From the NCBI GenBank assembly GCA_021203065.1, contig JAJQBX010000027.1, positions 1 to 64,000 on the forward strand: 64,000 nt of DNA, read 5' to 3'. The notes beneath the pieces were generated by a model, which worked only from the letters and a program-made list of their open reading frames with translations, did no database searches and was not told the origin of the DNA. The stretch comes from Oscillospiraceae bacterium. Its GTDB lineage: Bacteria; Bacillota; Clostridia; Oscillospirales; Ruminococcaceae. Shown one piece after another: positions 25,525 to 33,426 of this stretch. The position numbers were made by a program, and so were the translations under genes. Numbering within the stretch: the stretch's first letter is position 1; the number at the start of each line of letters is the position of its first letter.

Positions 25525-25862
25525 AAGAAGAAGTTAGCAAGTATAGCATCAGATATTCAACTGATGCTATGAGGGATATTGACGAAATCTACAACTATAT
25601 TTCCAAAAAGCTTTTTGCCAGACAATCTGCAAGAAGAATAGTCAGGCGTATTCGGGATCAAATCAGAGCTTTGAATGTGTTTCCCGAAAGACATCCGTTG
25701 GCTCCGGAAGAACGATTGGCAACGATAGGGCTTCGCAAGGTTTCGGTTGTAAATTTTGTGATTTACTACAAGGTGGACGATGACGCCCTGACAGTCACAA
25801 TTGCAAGAATCATGTACGGCGGCAGAAATGCCGAGAATATCATTCGTTCGGAAGTAGATTAA
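25521..25862 (+). CDS. RelE/ParE-superfamily toxin
   Basis: Protein of 113 residues with the ParE/RelE layout: Y-S-I-R-Y-S-T-D-A-M-R-D-I-D at the start, IRDQIRALNVFPERHPL, then LRKVSVVNFVIYYKVDDD and TIARIMYGGRN. RelE members cut ribosome-bound mRNA and ParE members poison gyrase; the sequence does not decide which. The start overlaps the antitoxin stop (ATGA), so expression is coupled. Confidence 0.88.
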   Translation: MKEEVSKYSIRYSTDAMRDIDEIYNYISKKLFARQSARRIVRRIRDQIRALNVFPERHPLAPEERLATIGLRKVSVVNFVIYYKVDDDALTVTIARIMYGGRNAENIIRSEVD

Positions 25863-25868
25863 AATAGT

Positions 25869-25890
25869 CCCGCATTAGCGGGGCTTTTCT
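25869..25890 (+). terminator. Terminator of the toxin-antitoxin operon
   Basis: CCCGC-ATTA-GCGGG followed by GCTTTTCTTC. Confidence 0.75.
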
Positions 25891-26072
25891 TCCCCCGACG
25901 TTCGCACCGAATTTGGTCATTTTCACGAAAAAAACGCCTCTATTCACAATTTAGTAACACACTGTGGCTGAAAATATGCTACAATCTTTGTAATAGTCGA
26001 TAATTGCGCTTGTTTATATTGAGCAAGGCAGTTTTGCTCAGTTCAAAATCTTATGAATCAGGAGAGAAAACC

Positions 26073-27158
26073 ATGTCCAACAGACTTTTTCAGGGTATAA
26101 TTCAGCGGATGCAGGAGGTTATTAAGTGCGAAGTCGGAGTTATTGATTGCGACTCCCATATTGTCGCCTGCAGTGATTCCTCTAAGGTCGGTTATACGAA
26201 CGACCTGATCTCCTCGGAGCTGAGCGAATCATACGATTACTTCATGCGTGACGGTTATACCTATATGCCCATCGGCGGCAAGGGTGCGGCTGAGTTCTAT
26301 GTCTTCGTTGAGGGCACAGACGAGGAAGCATATAAATACGCAGGACTTCTCTGCATCAGCCTCGAGAACGTCCAGCAGCTTTACGACGAGAAGTACGACA
26401 GAGGCAACTTCGTCAAGAACGTCGTCCTTGACAACATTCTTCCGGGAGATATTCCCCTGAAAGCCCGGGAGCTTCATTTCAACTCGAACGTTCCGAGAGC
26501 GGTATTCCTTATAAGAATCATCTCGACTAACGACATTTCCGCTTTCGACGTCATCCAGAACCTGTTCCCGGACAAGACGAAGGACTTCACCTTCACCATC
26601 AACGATCACGACATTGTCCTTGTCAAGGAAGTGCGGTCTCTTAACGACCCGAGCGACCTTGAGAAGCTTGCATATTCGATTTCCGACACGCTTCTGAGCG
26701 AGTTCTACACCCGTGTCAACATCGGTCTTGGAACGATTGTCGACGACGTGAGAAACCTTGCCGTTTCGTTCAAGGAAGCCCAGATGGCACTTGAGGTTGG
26801 AAAGGTCTTCGACACCGAGAAGAACATCGTCAGCTACGAAAATCTCGGCATTGCAAGGCTTATCTATCACCTCCCGACAACCCTCTGTGAGACATTCCTG
26901 AAAGAAGTATTCAAGCGTGGCTCTATCGAGTCTCTCGATCAGGAGACCCTCTTCACCATCCAGAAGTTCTTCGAGAATAACTTAAACGTCTCCGAGACCT
27001 CCCGAAAGCTCTTCGTACACAGAAATACGTTGGTTTATCGTCTCGAGAAGATCAAGAAGCTCACCGGTCTCGACTTAAGAGAATTCGACCACGCAATTGT
27101 ATTCAAGATTGCACTGATGGTCAAGAAATATTTAACCGCAAATCCTGTTAAATTCTGA
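26073..27158 (+). CDS. CdaR/PucR-type transcriptional regulator
   Basis: Protein of 361 residues. An N-terminal sensor-like domain (about 1-120: FQGIIQRMQEVIKCEVGVID) is followed by a central GGDEF-like CdaR domain (about 170-280; VNIGLGTIVDDVRNLAVSFKEA) and a C-terminal PucR helix-turn-helix (about 305-355; NVSETSRKLFVHRNTLVYRL, LTGLDLREFDHA). In this family the regulator senses small metabolites such as sugar diacids or purine derivatives; the ligand is unknown here. ATG at 26073 follows AGGAGAG. It is separated from ftsE by a small hairpin. Confidence 0.84.
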   Translation: MSNRLFQGIIQRMQEVIKCEVGVIDCDSHIVACSDSSKVGYTNDLISSELSESYDYFMRDGYTYMPIGGKGAAEFYVFVEGTDEEAYKYAGLLCISLENVQQLYDEKYDRGNFVKNVVLDNILPGDIPLKARELHFNSNVPRAVFLIRIISTNDISAFDVIQNLFPDKTKDFTFTINDHDIVLVKEVRSLNDPSDLEKLAYSISDTLLSEFYTRVNIGLGTIVDDVRNLAVSFKEAQMALEVGKVFDTEKNIVSYENLGIARLIYHLPTTLCETFLKEVFKRGSIESLDQETLFTIQKFFENNLNVSETSRKLFVHRNTLVYRLEKIKKLTGLDLREFDHAIVFKIALMVKKYLTANPVKF

Positions 27159-27166
27159 TTAGAAAG

Positions 27167-27190
27167 AAAAGCCGCAATTATTTGCGGCTT
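27167..27190 (+). terminator. Weak terminator between the CdaR-like gene and ftsE
   Basis: AAAAGCCGCAA-TTAT-TTGCGGCTT; the T-tract is short. Confidence 0.6.
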
Positions 27191-27218
27191 AACTGACGCA
27201 TTAACTACGGAGAGAATC

Positions 27219-27902
27219 ATGGTAGAATTCAAAAACGTCTCATACACTTATCCTAACGGGCAGCATGCGTTGTCCAAGGTTAATTTGGATATTTCTGACG
27301 GCGAGTTTGCCTTTGTTGTCGGTGCGTCCGGCGCAGGCAAGTCTACGCTTATAAAGCTCATTTTAAGAGAGCTCACCGCCACTCAGGGCGATATTCATGT
27401 CAACGGGTTTGACCTTAATAAGCTCAAGCCAAGAAAAGTCCCGGACCTGAGGCGCACCATCGGCGTCGTGTTTCAGGATTTCCGGCTTATCCCGAACCTG
27501 ACCGTTTACGACAATGTTGCGTTCGCACTTCGTGCCATCGACGCACCGATGAAGTATATCCGTTCACGTGTTCCCTATGTCATCAGCCTTGTAGGTCTTG
27601 CGCAGAAAGCGAAATCCTATCCTAATGACCTTTCCGGCGGCGAGCAGCAGAGAGTTGCGCTTGCCCGGGCACTTGTCAACGACCCTCAGCTCATCATCGC
27701 CGATGAGCCGACAGGAAACGTCGACCCGGCAAGAAGCTTTGAGATAGTGGATCTTTTAAAGGGCATCAACGCCTGCGGAACTACTGTCCTGATGGTCACC
27801 CACCAGCACGACTTGGTCCGCTACTTCGGCGGTCGTATCATAAACATCAACACCGGCGAGATTGTCTTTGATGAAGTCATAGGAGGAGCAGATGAGGCCT
27901 AA
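27219..27902 (+). CDS. ftsE: Cell division ATP-binding protein FtsE
   Basis: ABC ATPase of 227 residues with Walker A GASGAGKST, Q-loop VFQDFRL, signature LSGGEQQRV and Walker B LIIADEPTGN. The D-F-R-L-I-P segment after the Q-loop is characteristic of FtsE. With FtsX it transmits ATP hydrolysis across the membrane to activate peptidoglycan hydrolases at division. It overlaps ftsX by 11 bp, and the likely effector, an M23 protein, is encoded just downstream. Confidence 0.96.
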   Translation: MVEFKNVSYTYPNGQHALSKVNLDISDGEFAFVVGASGAGKSTLIKLILRELTATQGDIHVNGFDLNKLKPRKVPDLRRTIGVVFQDFRLIPNLTVYDNVAFALRAIDAPMKYIRSRVPYVISLVGLAQKAKSYPNDLSGGEQQRVALARALVNDPQLIIADEPTGNVDPARSFEIVDLLKGINACGTTVLMVTHQHDLVRYFGGRIININTGEIVFDEVIGGADEA

Positions 27903-28797
27903 CAGCGTTAAATACCTTGTGGGGCAGGGCTTCAGAGGTATATGGTACAACAGAATCAACTCGTTCGCCTCGCTATGCATCATCACCATTTCCCTTCTGA
28001 TGGTCGGAATTTCGGTGCTATTGGGCGTAAACATCAACGAAATGATCGGCGCAATTGAGGATAAGAACGAGGTCGTCGTCATCATCGAGGACGGAACACC
28101 CGACAACAACGTGACTCTCTTGGGCGAACAGCTCGAAGCTAATGACAACATCTTCGAGGTCACTTTCTACTCGAAAGAAGAGGCATGGGAGAGCATGCAG
28201 GAGGGCATGACTGACGAGGAGAAGAGTTTGTTTGAGCTCATCGAGGACAATCCCCTCCCCGACTCGTATAAGTGCCGGGTTTCCGACATCACTCTTCTTG
28301 ACGAGACGGTTGCGGAGATTGAGGAATTATCCTCCGTCGAAAGCGTCTCTGCGTCGACAGACTTTGCGGCTATTCTCATCAGTATCCGAAACATCGCAGG
28401 AATACTCTTCACCGCTCTTACTGCAGCTCTGATAGTAGTCTGCTTCGTAATCATTTCGAACACAACCCGCACGAGCGTCTATGCCCGTCGGCGTGAAATA
28501 AACATCATGCGCTATGTCGGCGCATCAAAGAGCTTCATAAGAATCCCGTTCTTTGTTGAGGGAGTTGTCTTAGGCGCACTGTCATCGGTAATCGCCTACG
28601 GTCTTACGTGGGTCGCTTATATCAACGTCTACGAAACTCTTTCAAGCGACTTCGAAATCTGGACGATATTCGGCGTAAACGGACTTGTTGAGTGGGCTGA
28701 CATCGCCATCCCCACCGGCATAGCCTACATCGCCGCAGGCGTCGTGATTTCTGCAATTGGCACAGTATTCTCAACGAGAAAGCACTTGAATGTATAG
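27892..28797 (+). CDS. ftsX: Cell division protein FtsX
   Basis: Protein of 301 residues with four transmembrane helices (about 24-46, 168-190, 221-243 and 263-290). A large first extracellular loop (about 47-165) follows N-S-F-A-S-L-C-I-I-T-I-S-L-L-M. R-R-E-I-N-I-M-R-Y-V-G-A-S is the coupling segment typical of FtsX. It links FtsE to an extracellular murein hydrolase activator. SD GGAGGAG lies in the ftsE 3' end. Confidence 0.95.
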   Translation: MRPNSVKYLVGQGFRGIWYNRINSFASLCIITISLLMVGISVLLGVNINEMIGAIEDKNEVVVIIEDGTPDNNVTLLGEQLEANDNIFEVTFYSKEEAWESMQEGMTDEEKSLFELIEDNPLPDSYKCRVSDITLLDETVAEIEELSSVESVSASTDFAAILISIRNIAGILFTALTAALIVVCFVIISNTTRTSVYARRREINIMRYVGASKSFIRIPFFVEGVVLGALSSVIAYGLTWVAYINVYETLSSDFEIWTIFGVNGLVEWADIAIPTGIAYIAAGVVISAIGTVFSTRKHLNV

Positions 28798-28868
28798 CAG
28801 TTCGCTGATGCGACCTGCGAAAGTTCGGCAAAGCCGAACTTCCACCCCCTACAGGAAGGACTTCCTAA

Positions 28869-30176
28869 ATGAAACATCGCACATTTTTCAAACGCTTTAA
28901 TATTTTTCTTACTGCCTTGGTTGTCGGGCTGACGGGGATACTTCTGTCAACCGGAACGGCAACTGTCACTCATGCCGACTCCTCTCAGGAGGAGCTTGAG
29001 GCAAGACTGAGTGAGATTGCCGATGAGATGGACAAGCTTGACGAGAAGATTGACGCCATGCAGGACGACATCGACAAGGAAGAGGAATATCAGGAATCCA
29101 TCGACGCTCAGATTGAGACCACCGAGGAGTACATAAGAACCCTCACCGATCTTATTTCAGAATACAACTCCCAGATTGAGGAGCTTGAGACTGAAATCGC
29201 TGAGCGTGAAGAGGACATCGCCGCAACTGAAGAGAAGATTGCCGCCGAGGAGGAGGAGATTGACTACAATGTCGACCTCTATTCAAAGAGGCTTCGGGCT
29301 CTTTACGTCTCCCAGAACGACTCTATTGCGAGTATACTTCTTGGCTCGAGCGACTTTTTCGACATGCTCATGAGAGTTGAGCTTATAACAAGGGTTGCGG
29401 AGTATAATAATAATCTCATCCAGACGCTACTTGATCTCAAGGAGAGCTATGAAAACGACAAGGCTGACCTTGAGGACAAGATTACTGCCCTCGAAGAGGC
29501 AATAGCAGAACTCGACGACAAGAAAGCCGAGGTCGAGGACAGGAAAGCTGAGTGGGAAGAGGAGCTCGACGCTCTTGAGGAGCTTTATGCCGAAAGCAAG
29601 GCTCAGATAAAGGCACTCGAAGCTCAGCAGGCTTCCTATGAAGCGAATAAGGACGCTCTCGAAGCGGAGCAGGACGAGATTCAGGAAGAGATCGAGCGTA
29701 TCATCCGTGAGAATGCCCGCTCTGAATATATCGGTGACCTTGAGCTTGGCACATTCCTCTGGCCATGCCCGGGATACTACACCATCACCTCCGGCTACGG
29801 CTACCGCTGGGGCTCGCTCCATGCGGGTATAGACATCTCCGGCTCAGGCATCATGGGCGCAGAGATAACAGCCGCCAACTCCGGCTATGTTCTTACAGTC
29901 TACAACGGCTGCACCCATAACTACGGAAAGAGCTCTTCCTGCGGCTGCGGAGGCGGCTACGGCAACTACTGCATAATCGACCACGGCGGCGGATATGTCA
30001 CCCTCTACGGTCACGCCACCGAGATAATCGTCAGTGAGGGCGACTATGTTTCAACCGGCGACGTCATCGGCTACGTCGGCTCAACCGGCTACTCAACAGG
30101 CGCGCACCTCCACTTTGAAATCCGTGTCGACGGCGAAAGAAAAGACCCGGAGAGCTTTAACCTTATCAAATATTGA
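28869..30176 (+). CDS. Murein hydrolase/activator, coiled coil plus LytM (M23) domain
   Basis: Protein of 435 residues. Signal peptide (about 1-36), long coiled coil (about 38-285; heptads rich in Glu, Lys and Leu) and a C-terminal M23 domain (about 300-435). The metal-site residues are present in HAGIDI, LYGH and HLHFE, so it is probably an active endopeptidase rather than an inactive EnvC-like activator. A Cys-rich insertion (SSSCGCGGG) lies inside the M23 fold. The architecture matches the FtsEX partners PcsB, CwlO and EnvC, and its position after ftsX supports that. SD AGGAAGGA. Confidence 0.92.
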   Translation: MKHRTFFKRFNIFLTALVVGLTGILLSTGTATVTHADSSQEELEARLSEIADEMDKLDEKIDAMQDDIDKEEEYQESIDAQIETTEEYIRTLTDLISEYNSQIEELETEIAEREEDIAATEEKIAAEEEEIDYNVDLYSKRLRALYVSQNDSIASILLGSSDFFDMLMRVELITRVAEYNNNLIQTLLDLKESYENDKADLEDKITALEEAIAELDDKKAEVEDRKAEWEEELDALEELYAESKAQIKALEAQQASYEANKDALEAEQDEIQEEIERIIRENARSEYIGDLELGTFLWPCPGYYTITSGYGYRWGSLHAGIDISGSGIMGAEITAANSGYVLTVYNGCTHNYGKSSSCGCGGGYGNYCIIDHGGGYVTLYGHATEIIVSEGDYVSTGDVIGYVGSTGYSTGAHLHFEIRVDGERKDPESFNLIKY

Positions 30177-30189
30177 TTGGAAACTGATT

Positions 30190-30630
30190 ATGAGACTATA
30201 CTTGGATAATTGCTGTTACAACAGACCATATGATGACCAGACACAGCTTCGCATATCTCTGGAAACGCAGGCAAAGCTGTTTGTGCAGGAGCAAATCAAA
30301 AATGGCACAATCGAGCTTGTAACTTCATATATCTTACTATATGAAAACAGCGAAAATCCGTATGAAATGCGAAAGAAGTCGATTCTTGAGTTTGTGCAGG
30401 GCAATTCCAGCGTTCATATCGACTATGACAGAGCGGAAGAGGTTGCACTGAAAGCAAAAGAAATCATGGCAACCGGCGTCAAGATGAAAGACGCTTTCCA
30501 TGTAGCATGCGCTATTTTGTCGGAAAGTGATTACTTCCTCACTACAGATAAACGACTTCTGAAATATGAGACAAGTGAAATTGCAATGATGAACCCCATA
30601 GATTTTATTGAAGAATTGGAGGGCTTATAA
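30190..30630 (+). CDS. PIN domain protein, candidate toxin
   Basis: Protein of 146 residues. It opens with MRLYLDNCCYNRPYDD, whose Asp6 fits the first PIN metal ligand. Later MKDAFHVACAI and YFLTTDKRLL supply the remaining acidic residues. PIN proteins are Mg-dependent RNases, often VapC-type toxins. ATG at 30190 follows only a weak SD (TTGGAAACTG), 13 bp after the M23 stop. The next small gene has a strong SD and may be the antitoxin, so the usual antitoxin-first order is reversed. The module lies between two conserved envelope genes and could be a later insertion. Confidence 0.75.
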   Translation: MRLYLDNCCYNRPYDDQTQLRISLETQAKLFVQEQIKNGTIELVTSYILLYENSENPYEMRKKSILEFVQGNSSVHIDYDRAEEVALKAKEIMATGVKMKDAFHVACAILSESDYFLTTDKRLLKYETSEIAMMNPIDFIEELEGL

Positions 30631-30846
30631 ATGACGAACAACACAGAAGTTATGAATAAAGGCATCACATGCCTTCTTGAGTCGTTGGGAACAGTAGAGA
30701 CCGAGCAGTTCATCTCACTGATCATCAGGGAACAATTCGACTACACCGAATGGCAAAAGAAAAGATTTGATGGCGTAAACGCCAGAGATTTCAATGCCGC
30801 AGCGGTGACTTATGCAAAGAATAATCCTCTGCGGGTAAACCCCTGA
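30631..30846 (+). CDS. Small protein after the PIN gene, candidate antitoxin
   Basis: Protein of 71 residues, helical and mildly charged (MNKGITCLLESLGTVETEQF, IIREQFDYTEWQKKRFD, VNARDFNAAAVTYAKNN). It begins directly after the PIN stop codon with the strong SD GGAGGG in the PIN 3' end. Such 70-80-residue proteins recur beside PIN genes in gut Clostridia. No known DNA-binding fold is seen. The antitoxin role is inferred from context only. Confidence 0.65.
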   Translation: MTNNTEVMNKGITCLLESLGTVETEQFISLIIREQFDYTEWQKKRFDGVNARDFNAAAVTYAKNNPLRVNP

Positions 30847-30888
30847 TAAACTACTACGCATTAACACTAAGGAGAGAACGCAAACCTT

Positions 30889-32106
30889 ATGAACAAAAAA
30901 ATATCTTTAGGTCTCGCCATCTCTCTTATGGCGATTGCGGCGGCTCTGACGTTTATTATTTCTACGAGCTATTCTGTGAGCCTTTATAACAGCCTTATTT
31001 CTGACGTTCAGGAGAGGGCTGAGATGTATACTAAGCTTGAGCAGATCGATACCTATGTCCGTTCCTACTACAACGGCACTATCGACGAGGATGAGCTTAT
31101 CGAGGCTCTTGCGGAGGCTTATATCGGGGTTCTCGAGAACTCCTCGGCTGAATATTACGACGAAAACGAGTATGAGCTCTATTTGGAGCACGTAAGCGGT
31201 ACACATGTCGGAATCGGAATCTATTTTGAGGACGTCGGCGGCTGCCCGAGTGTGACTGACATCATTCCGAACGGTCCTGCAGAGGCGGCTGGAATTCAGG
31301 TCGGCGACAGCATCATCGAGATCAACGGCTATTCTGTCCTCGAAATGGGCTACGACTGGGCATACTCGATGCTGACAAGCGAAGCCGGCACTCAGCTGAC
31401 GCTCACCGTCCGCTCCTCAGGAGAGGACACGAGCTACTCCCTCACCACCGTCCAGATGACCGTTGCGACGGTAAGCTCAGATTCGTTCGACGGCTACGGC
31501 TATATCAAGGTGACCGAGTTTTCTGAGATGACCTACCGCCAGTTCATTGCGGCATATCTGAGCCTTCTGTCCGACAGCTCGACCACCGGCATCATAATTG
31601 ACCTTCGGAACAACTCCGGCGTCATCTTCGACCCTGTTTTCAATCTTCTGAATGTTCTTCTGCCGGAGGGATCAGTCCCCTACATTTCGACCTCCCTTGA
31701 CGGGACACAGACCTCTGGCGACCTCACCGACGGCACAAACACTCCGTCTGTACCGGTTGTCGTTCTCGTAAATTCGAGAACCTCAGGTCCTGCTGAGCTC
31801 TTTGCTGTAGCACTCCGTGACGGTCTTTCAGCCACGATTATAGGAAACACCACCGCCGGCTCAGCCCAGCTCACATCCGTCTACAGCTTATACGACAGCA
31901 CCGCCATCAGCATCCCGACAGCGACCCTCTCAGGACCGCTTACCGAATTCTCCGGCACAGGCGTCAAGCCCGACTATGAGGTAATCATAGCAGCCGACCT
32001 GAACTCAGATCTGAAACTACTCGATGAAACCACCGACAGTTGCATCAAGAAAGCGATTGAGGTGCTTTCGCAGAGCTCAACTGCAACGGTTTCGGATGAT
32101 GACTGA
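30889..32106 (+). CDS. S41 (C-terminal processing) peptidase homolog with a degenerate active site
   Basis: Protein of 405 residues. N-terminal membrane anchor (about 5-27), helical region, PDZ domain (about 100-175; VGIGIYFEDVGGCPSVTDII, AEAAGIQVGDSIIEING) and S41 domain (about 190-365). The catalytic-Ser segment reads NSRTSGPAELFAVALRD, where S-A-S-A-x-E is usual; the nucleophile position aligns with Gly300, with Ser299 one place off. The general-base motif T-x-G-K-G reads TTAGSAQ, so Lys is replaced by Ser325. The oxyanion DLRNNPGG is DLRNNSGV. It may be a scaffold rather than a protease. The place after ftsEX-M23 is typical of CtpA/B. SD AAGGAG. Confidence 0.84.
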   Translation: MNKKISLGLAISLMAIAAALTFIISTSYSVSLYNSLISDVQERAEMYTKLEQIDTYVRSYYNGTIDEDELIEALAEAYIGVLENSSAEYYDENEYELYLEHVSGTHVGIGIYFEDVGGCPSVTDIIPNGPAEAAGIQVGDSIIEINGYSVLEMGYDWAYSMLTSEAGTQLTLTVRSSGEDTSYSLTTVQMTVATVSSDSFDGYGYIKVTEFSEMTYRQFIAAYLSLLSDSSTTGIIIDLRNNSGVIFDPVFNLLNVLLPEGSVPYISTSLDGTQTSGDLTDGTNTPSVPVVVLVNSRTSGPAELFAVALRDGLSATIIGNTTAGSAQLTSVYSLYDSTAISIPTATLSGPLTEFSGTGVKPDYEVIIAADLNSDLKLLDETTDSCIKKAIEVLSQSSTATVSDDD

Positions 32107-32110
32107 TGTC

Positions 32111-32144
32111 AATGCGTAATTCGTAATGCGTAATGCGTAATTGA
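32111..32144 (+). repeat. Heptamer tandem array (TAATGCG type)
   Basis: AATGCG, TAATTCG, TAATGCG, TAATGCG, TAATTGA, starting 4 bp after the S41 stop codon. Confidence 0.85.
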
Positions 32145-32159
32145 CAGAACCAGACTATG

Positions 32160-32190
32160 AAAAAGCCTCCCGTGACGGGAGGCAATTTTG
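32160..32190 (+). terminator. Terminator after the S41 gene
   Basis: AAAAGCCTCCC-GTGA-CGGGAGGC followed by AATTTTG. Confidence 0.85.
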
Positions 32191-32258
32191 TAGGGGCGGA
32201 TATTATCCGCCCGAAAAACACTGATACCAAAGCAACGGGCGGATAATATCCGCCCCTA
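32191..32258. repeat. TAGGGGCGG palindromic element (23-bp arms)
   Basis: Arms at 32191-32213 and 32236-32258 are perfect reverse complements, and each arm is itself nearly palindromic (CGGATATTATCCG). The right arm contains the TAG stop of the nudix gene. It probably also serves as its mRNA 3' hairpin. A shorter relative is at 36304-36325. Confidence 0.85.
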
Positions 32259-32819
32259 CTTGTTTCTAAGTAACTTCGCTTTTAAAATGGCAAGCTGTGT
32301 CTTGCTGTCCGGAATTTCGCCTCGCACGACCATCTCAACTGCTTCATCAAACGGTATCTTCACCACGTCGATGAATTCGTCAGGGTCTAATTTCTGCTCG
32401 CCGAAATCAAGTCCCTCTGCCAGAAACATGTGGATTATTTCGGTGTCATAGGCGACTGTCGGGTATAAGTGACCTAAGTATGTAATCTTCTCAGCCGTTG
32501 CGCCGACTTCCTCCTTGAGCTCCCGGATGCCGCAGTTTATCGGCTCTTCGTCGCCCTCACGCTTGCCGGCGGGAAGCTCCAACAAAACCTGCTTAAAGGG
32601 ATACCGGAACTGCCGGACGAAGATTATTTCACCCTCATCGGTCAACGGAAGAACGCACACGCCGCCGTTATGCTCTATGACTTCACGATAGCTCGTCCTG
32701 CCGCTCTCGAGGAGAACTTTGTCACGCCGAAGCTTCACAACCTTGCCCTCGAAGATTCTCTCCGAGGACAGGGTTTCTTCATTCAGATGCTTTGGGATCT
32801 CATTACTGATAACCGCCAT
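32256..32819 (-). CDS. NUDIX hydrolase (ADP-ribose pyrophosphatase-like)
   Basis: Protein of 187 residues. The Nudix box is G-K-R-E-G-D-E-E-P-I-N-C-G-I-R-E-L-K-E-E-V-G-A, matching GX5EX7REUXEEXGU. The N-terminal SSERIFEGKVVKLRRDKVLL and the LGHLYPTVAYDTEIIHMFLA after the box are typical of ADP-ribose/NDP-sugar pyrophosphatases. Start ATG lies 1-2 bp after the lexA stop, and GGAGG within the lexA end is its SD. The last gene of rhuM-murC-lexA-nudix. Confidence 0.9.
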   Translation of the reverse strand: MAVISNEIPKHLNEETLSSERIFEGKVVKLRRDKVLLESGRTSYREVIEHNGGVCVLPLTDEGEIIFVRQFRYPFKQVLLELPAGKREGDEEPINCGIRELKEEVGATAEKITYLGHLYPTVAYDTEIIHMFLAEGLDFGEQKLDPDEFIDVVKIPFDEAVEMVVRGEIPDSKTQLAILKAKLLRNK

Positions 32820-32820
32820 A

Positions 32821-33426
32821 TCAGTCCTCCAGATAACGGATTACTGCAACGACACGCCCAATAATGGACACTGAGTCGGAGATAATCGGCTCCATTTCGT
32901 CGTTTTCCGGCTGGAGGCGGTAGTGACCGTCTTCCTTGTAGAAACGCTTTACGGTGGCGTCCTCTTCGTCTACGAGGGCAACGACAATATCACCGTTCTC
33001 AGCTGTTGAGCACTGCTCTACAACAACGGTGTCGCCGTCAAGGATTGCCGCATTGATCATCGATTCGCCTCTGACTTTCAGGGCGAAGAGCTTGCCGTCA
33101 TAGTGCTTTGAGGAGGTGAAGTTGAGGTAGCCCTCAATCTCCTGAATAGCTGTAATCGGAACTCCGGCGGTGACTGTTCCCAGGATAGGGACTTTCTGAC
33201 CTCTTTCCTCTCCTACGAGCTTGAGTGCACGGTTTAGGTGCGTGTCAGGCTTCACGATAAGACCTGCATCGGCAAGCTTCTGAATGCTTCTGTGGACGGT
33301 AGAGGTTGAGGGGTTGCCGATTACCTTGCAGATTTCACGGACGGTGGGCATAACTCCCGCTTCCGCACCCTGCCTTATACATTCGTAAACCGCTCTGTCT
33401 CTGTCATTAAGTTTGACCTGTTCCAT
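32821..33426 (-). CDS. lexA: LexA repressor
   Basis: Protein of 201 residues. The winged helix-turn-helix (about 1-65) contains GVMPTVREICKVIGNPSTSTVHRSIQKL. Then comes the autocleavage Ala-Gly in GTVTAGVPITA. The catalytic Ser is in GESM and the Lys in DATVKRF. It represses SOS genes and cleaves itself when RecA is activated. It overlaps murC by 20 bp and has SD GGAGGA. It is not preceded by its own promoter, so autoregulation would have to act further upstream, where a near-match LexA site occurs at the rhuM start. Confidence 0.96.
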   Translation of the reverse strand: MEQVKLNDRDRAVYECIRQGAEAGVMPTVREICKVIGNPSTSTVHRSIQKLADAGLIVKPDTHLNRALKLVGEERGQKVPILGTVTAGVPITAIQEIEGYLNFTSSKHYDGKLFALKVRGESMINAAILDGDTVVVEQCSTAENGDIVVALVDEEDATVKRFYKEDGHYRLQPENDEMEPIISDSVSIIGRVVAVIRYLED

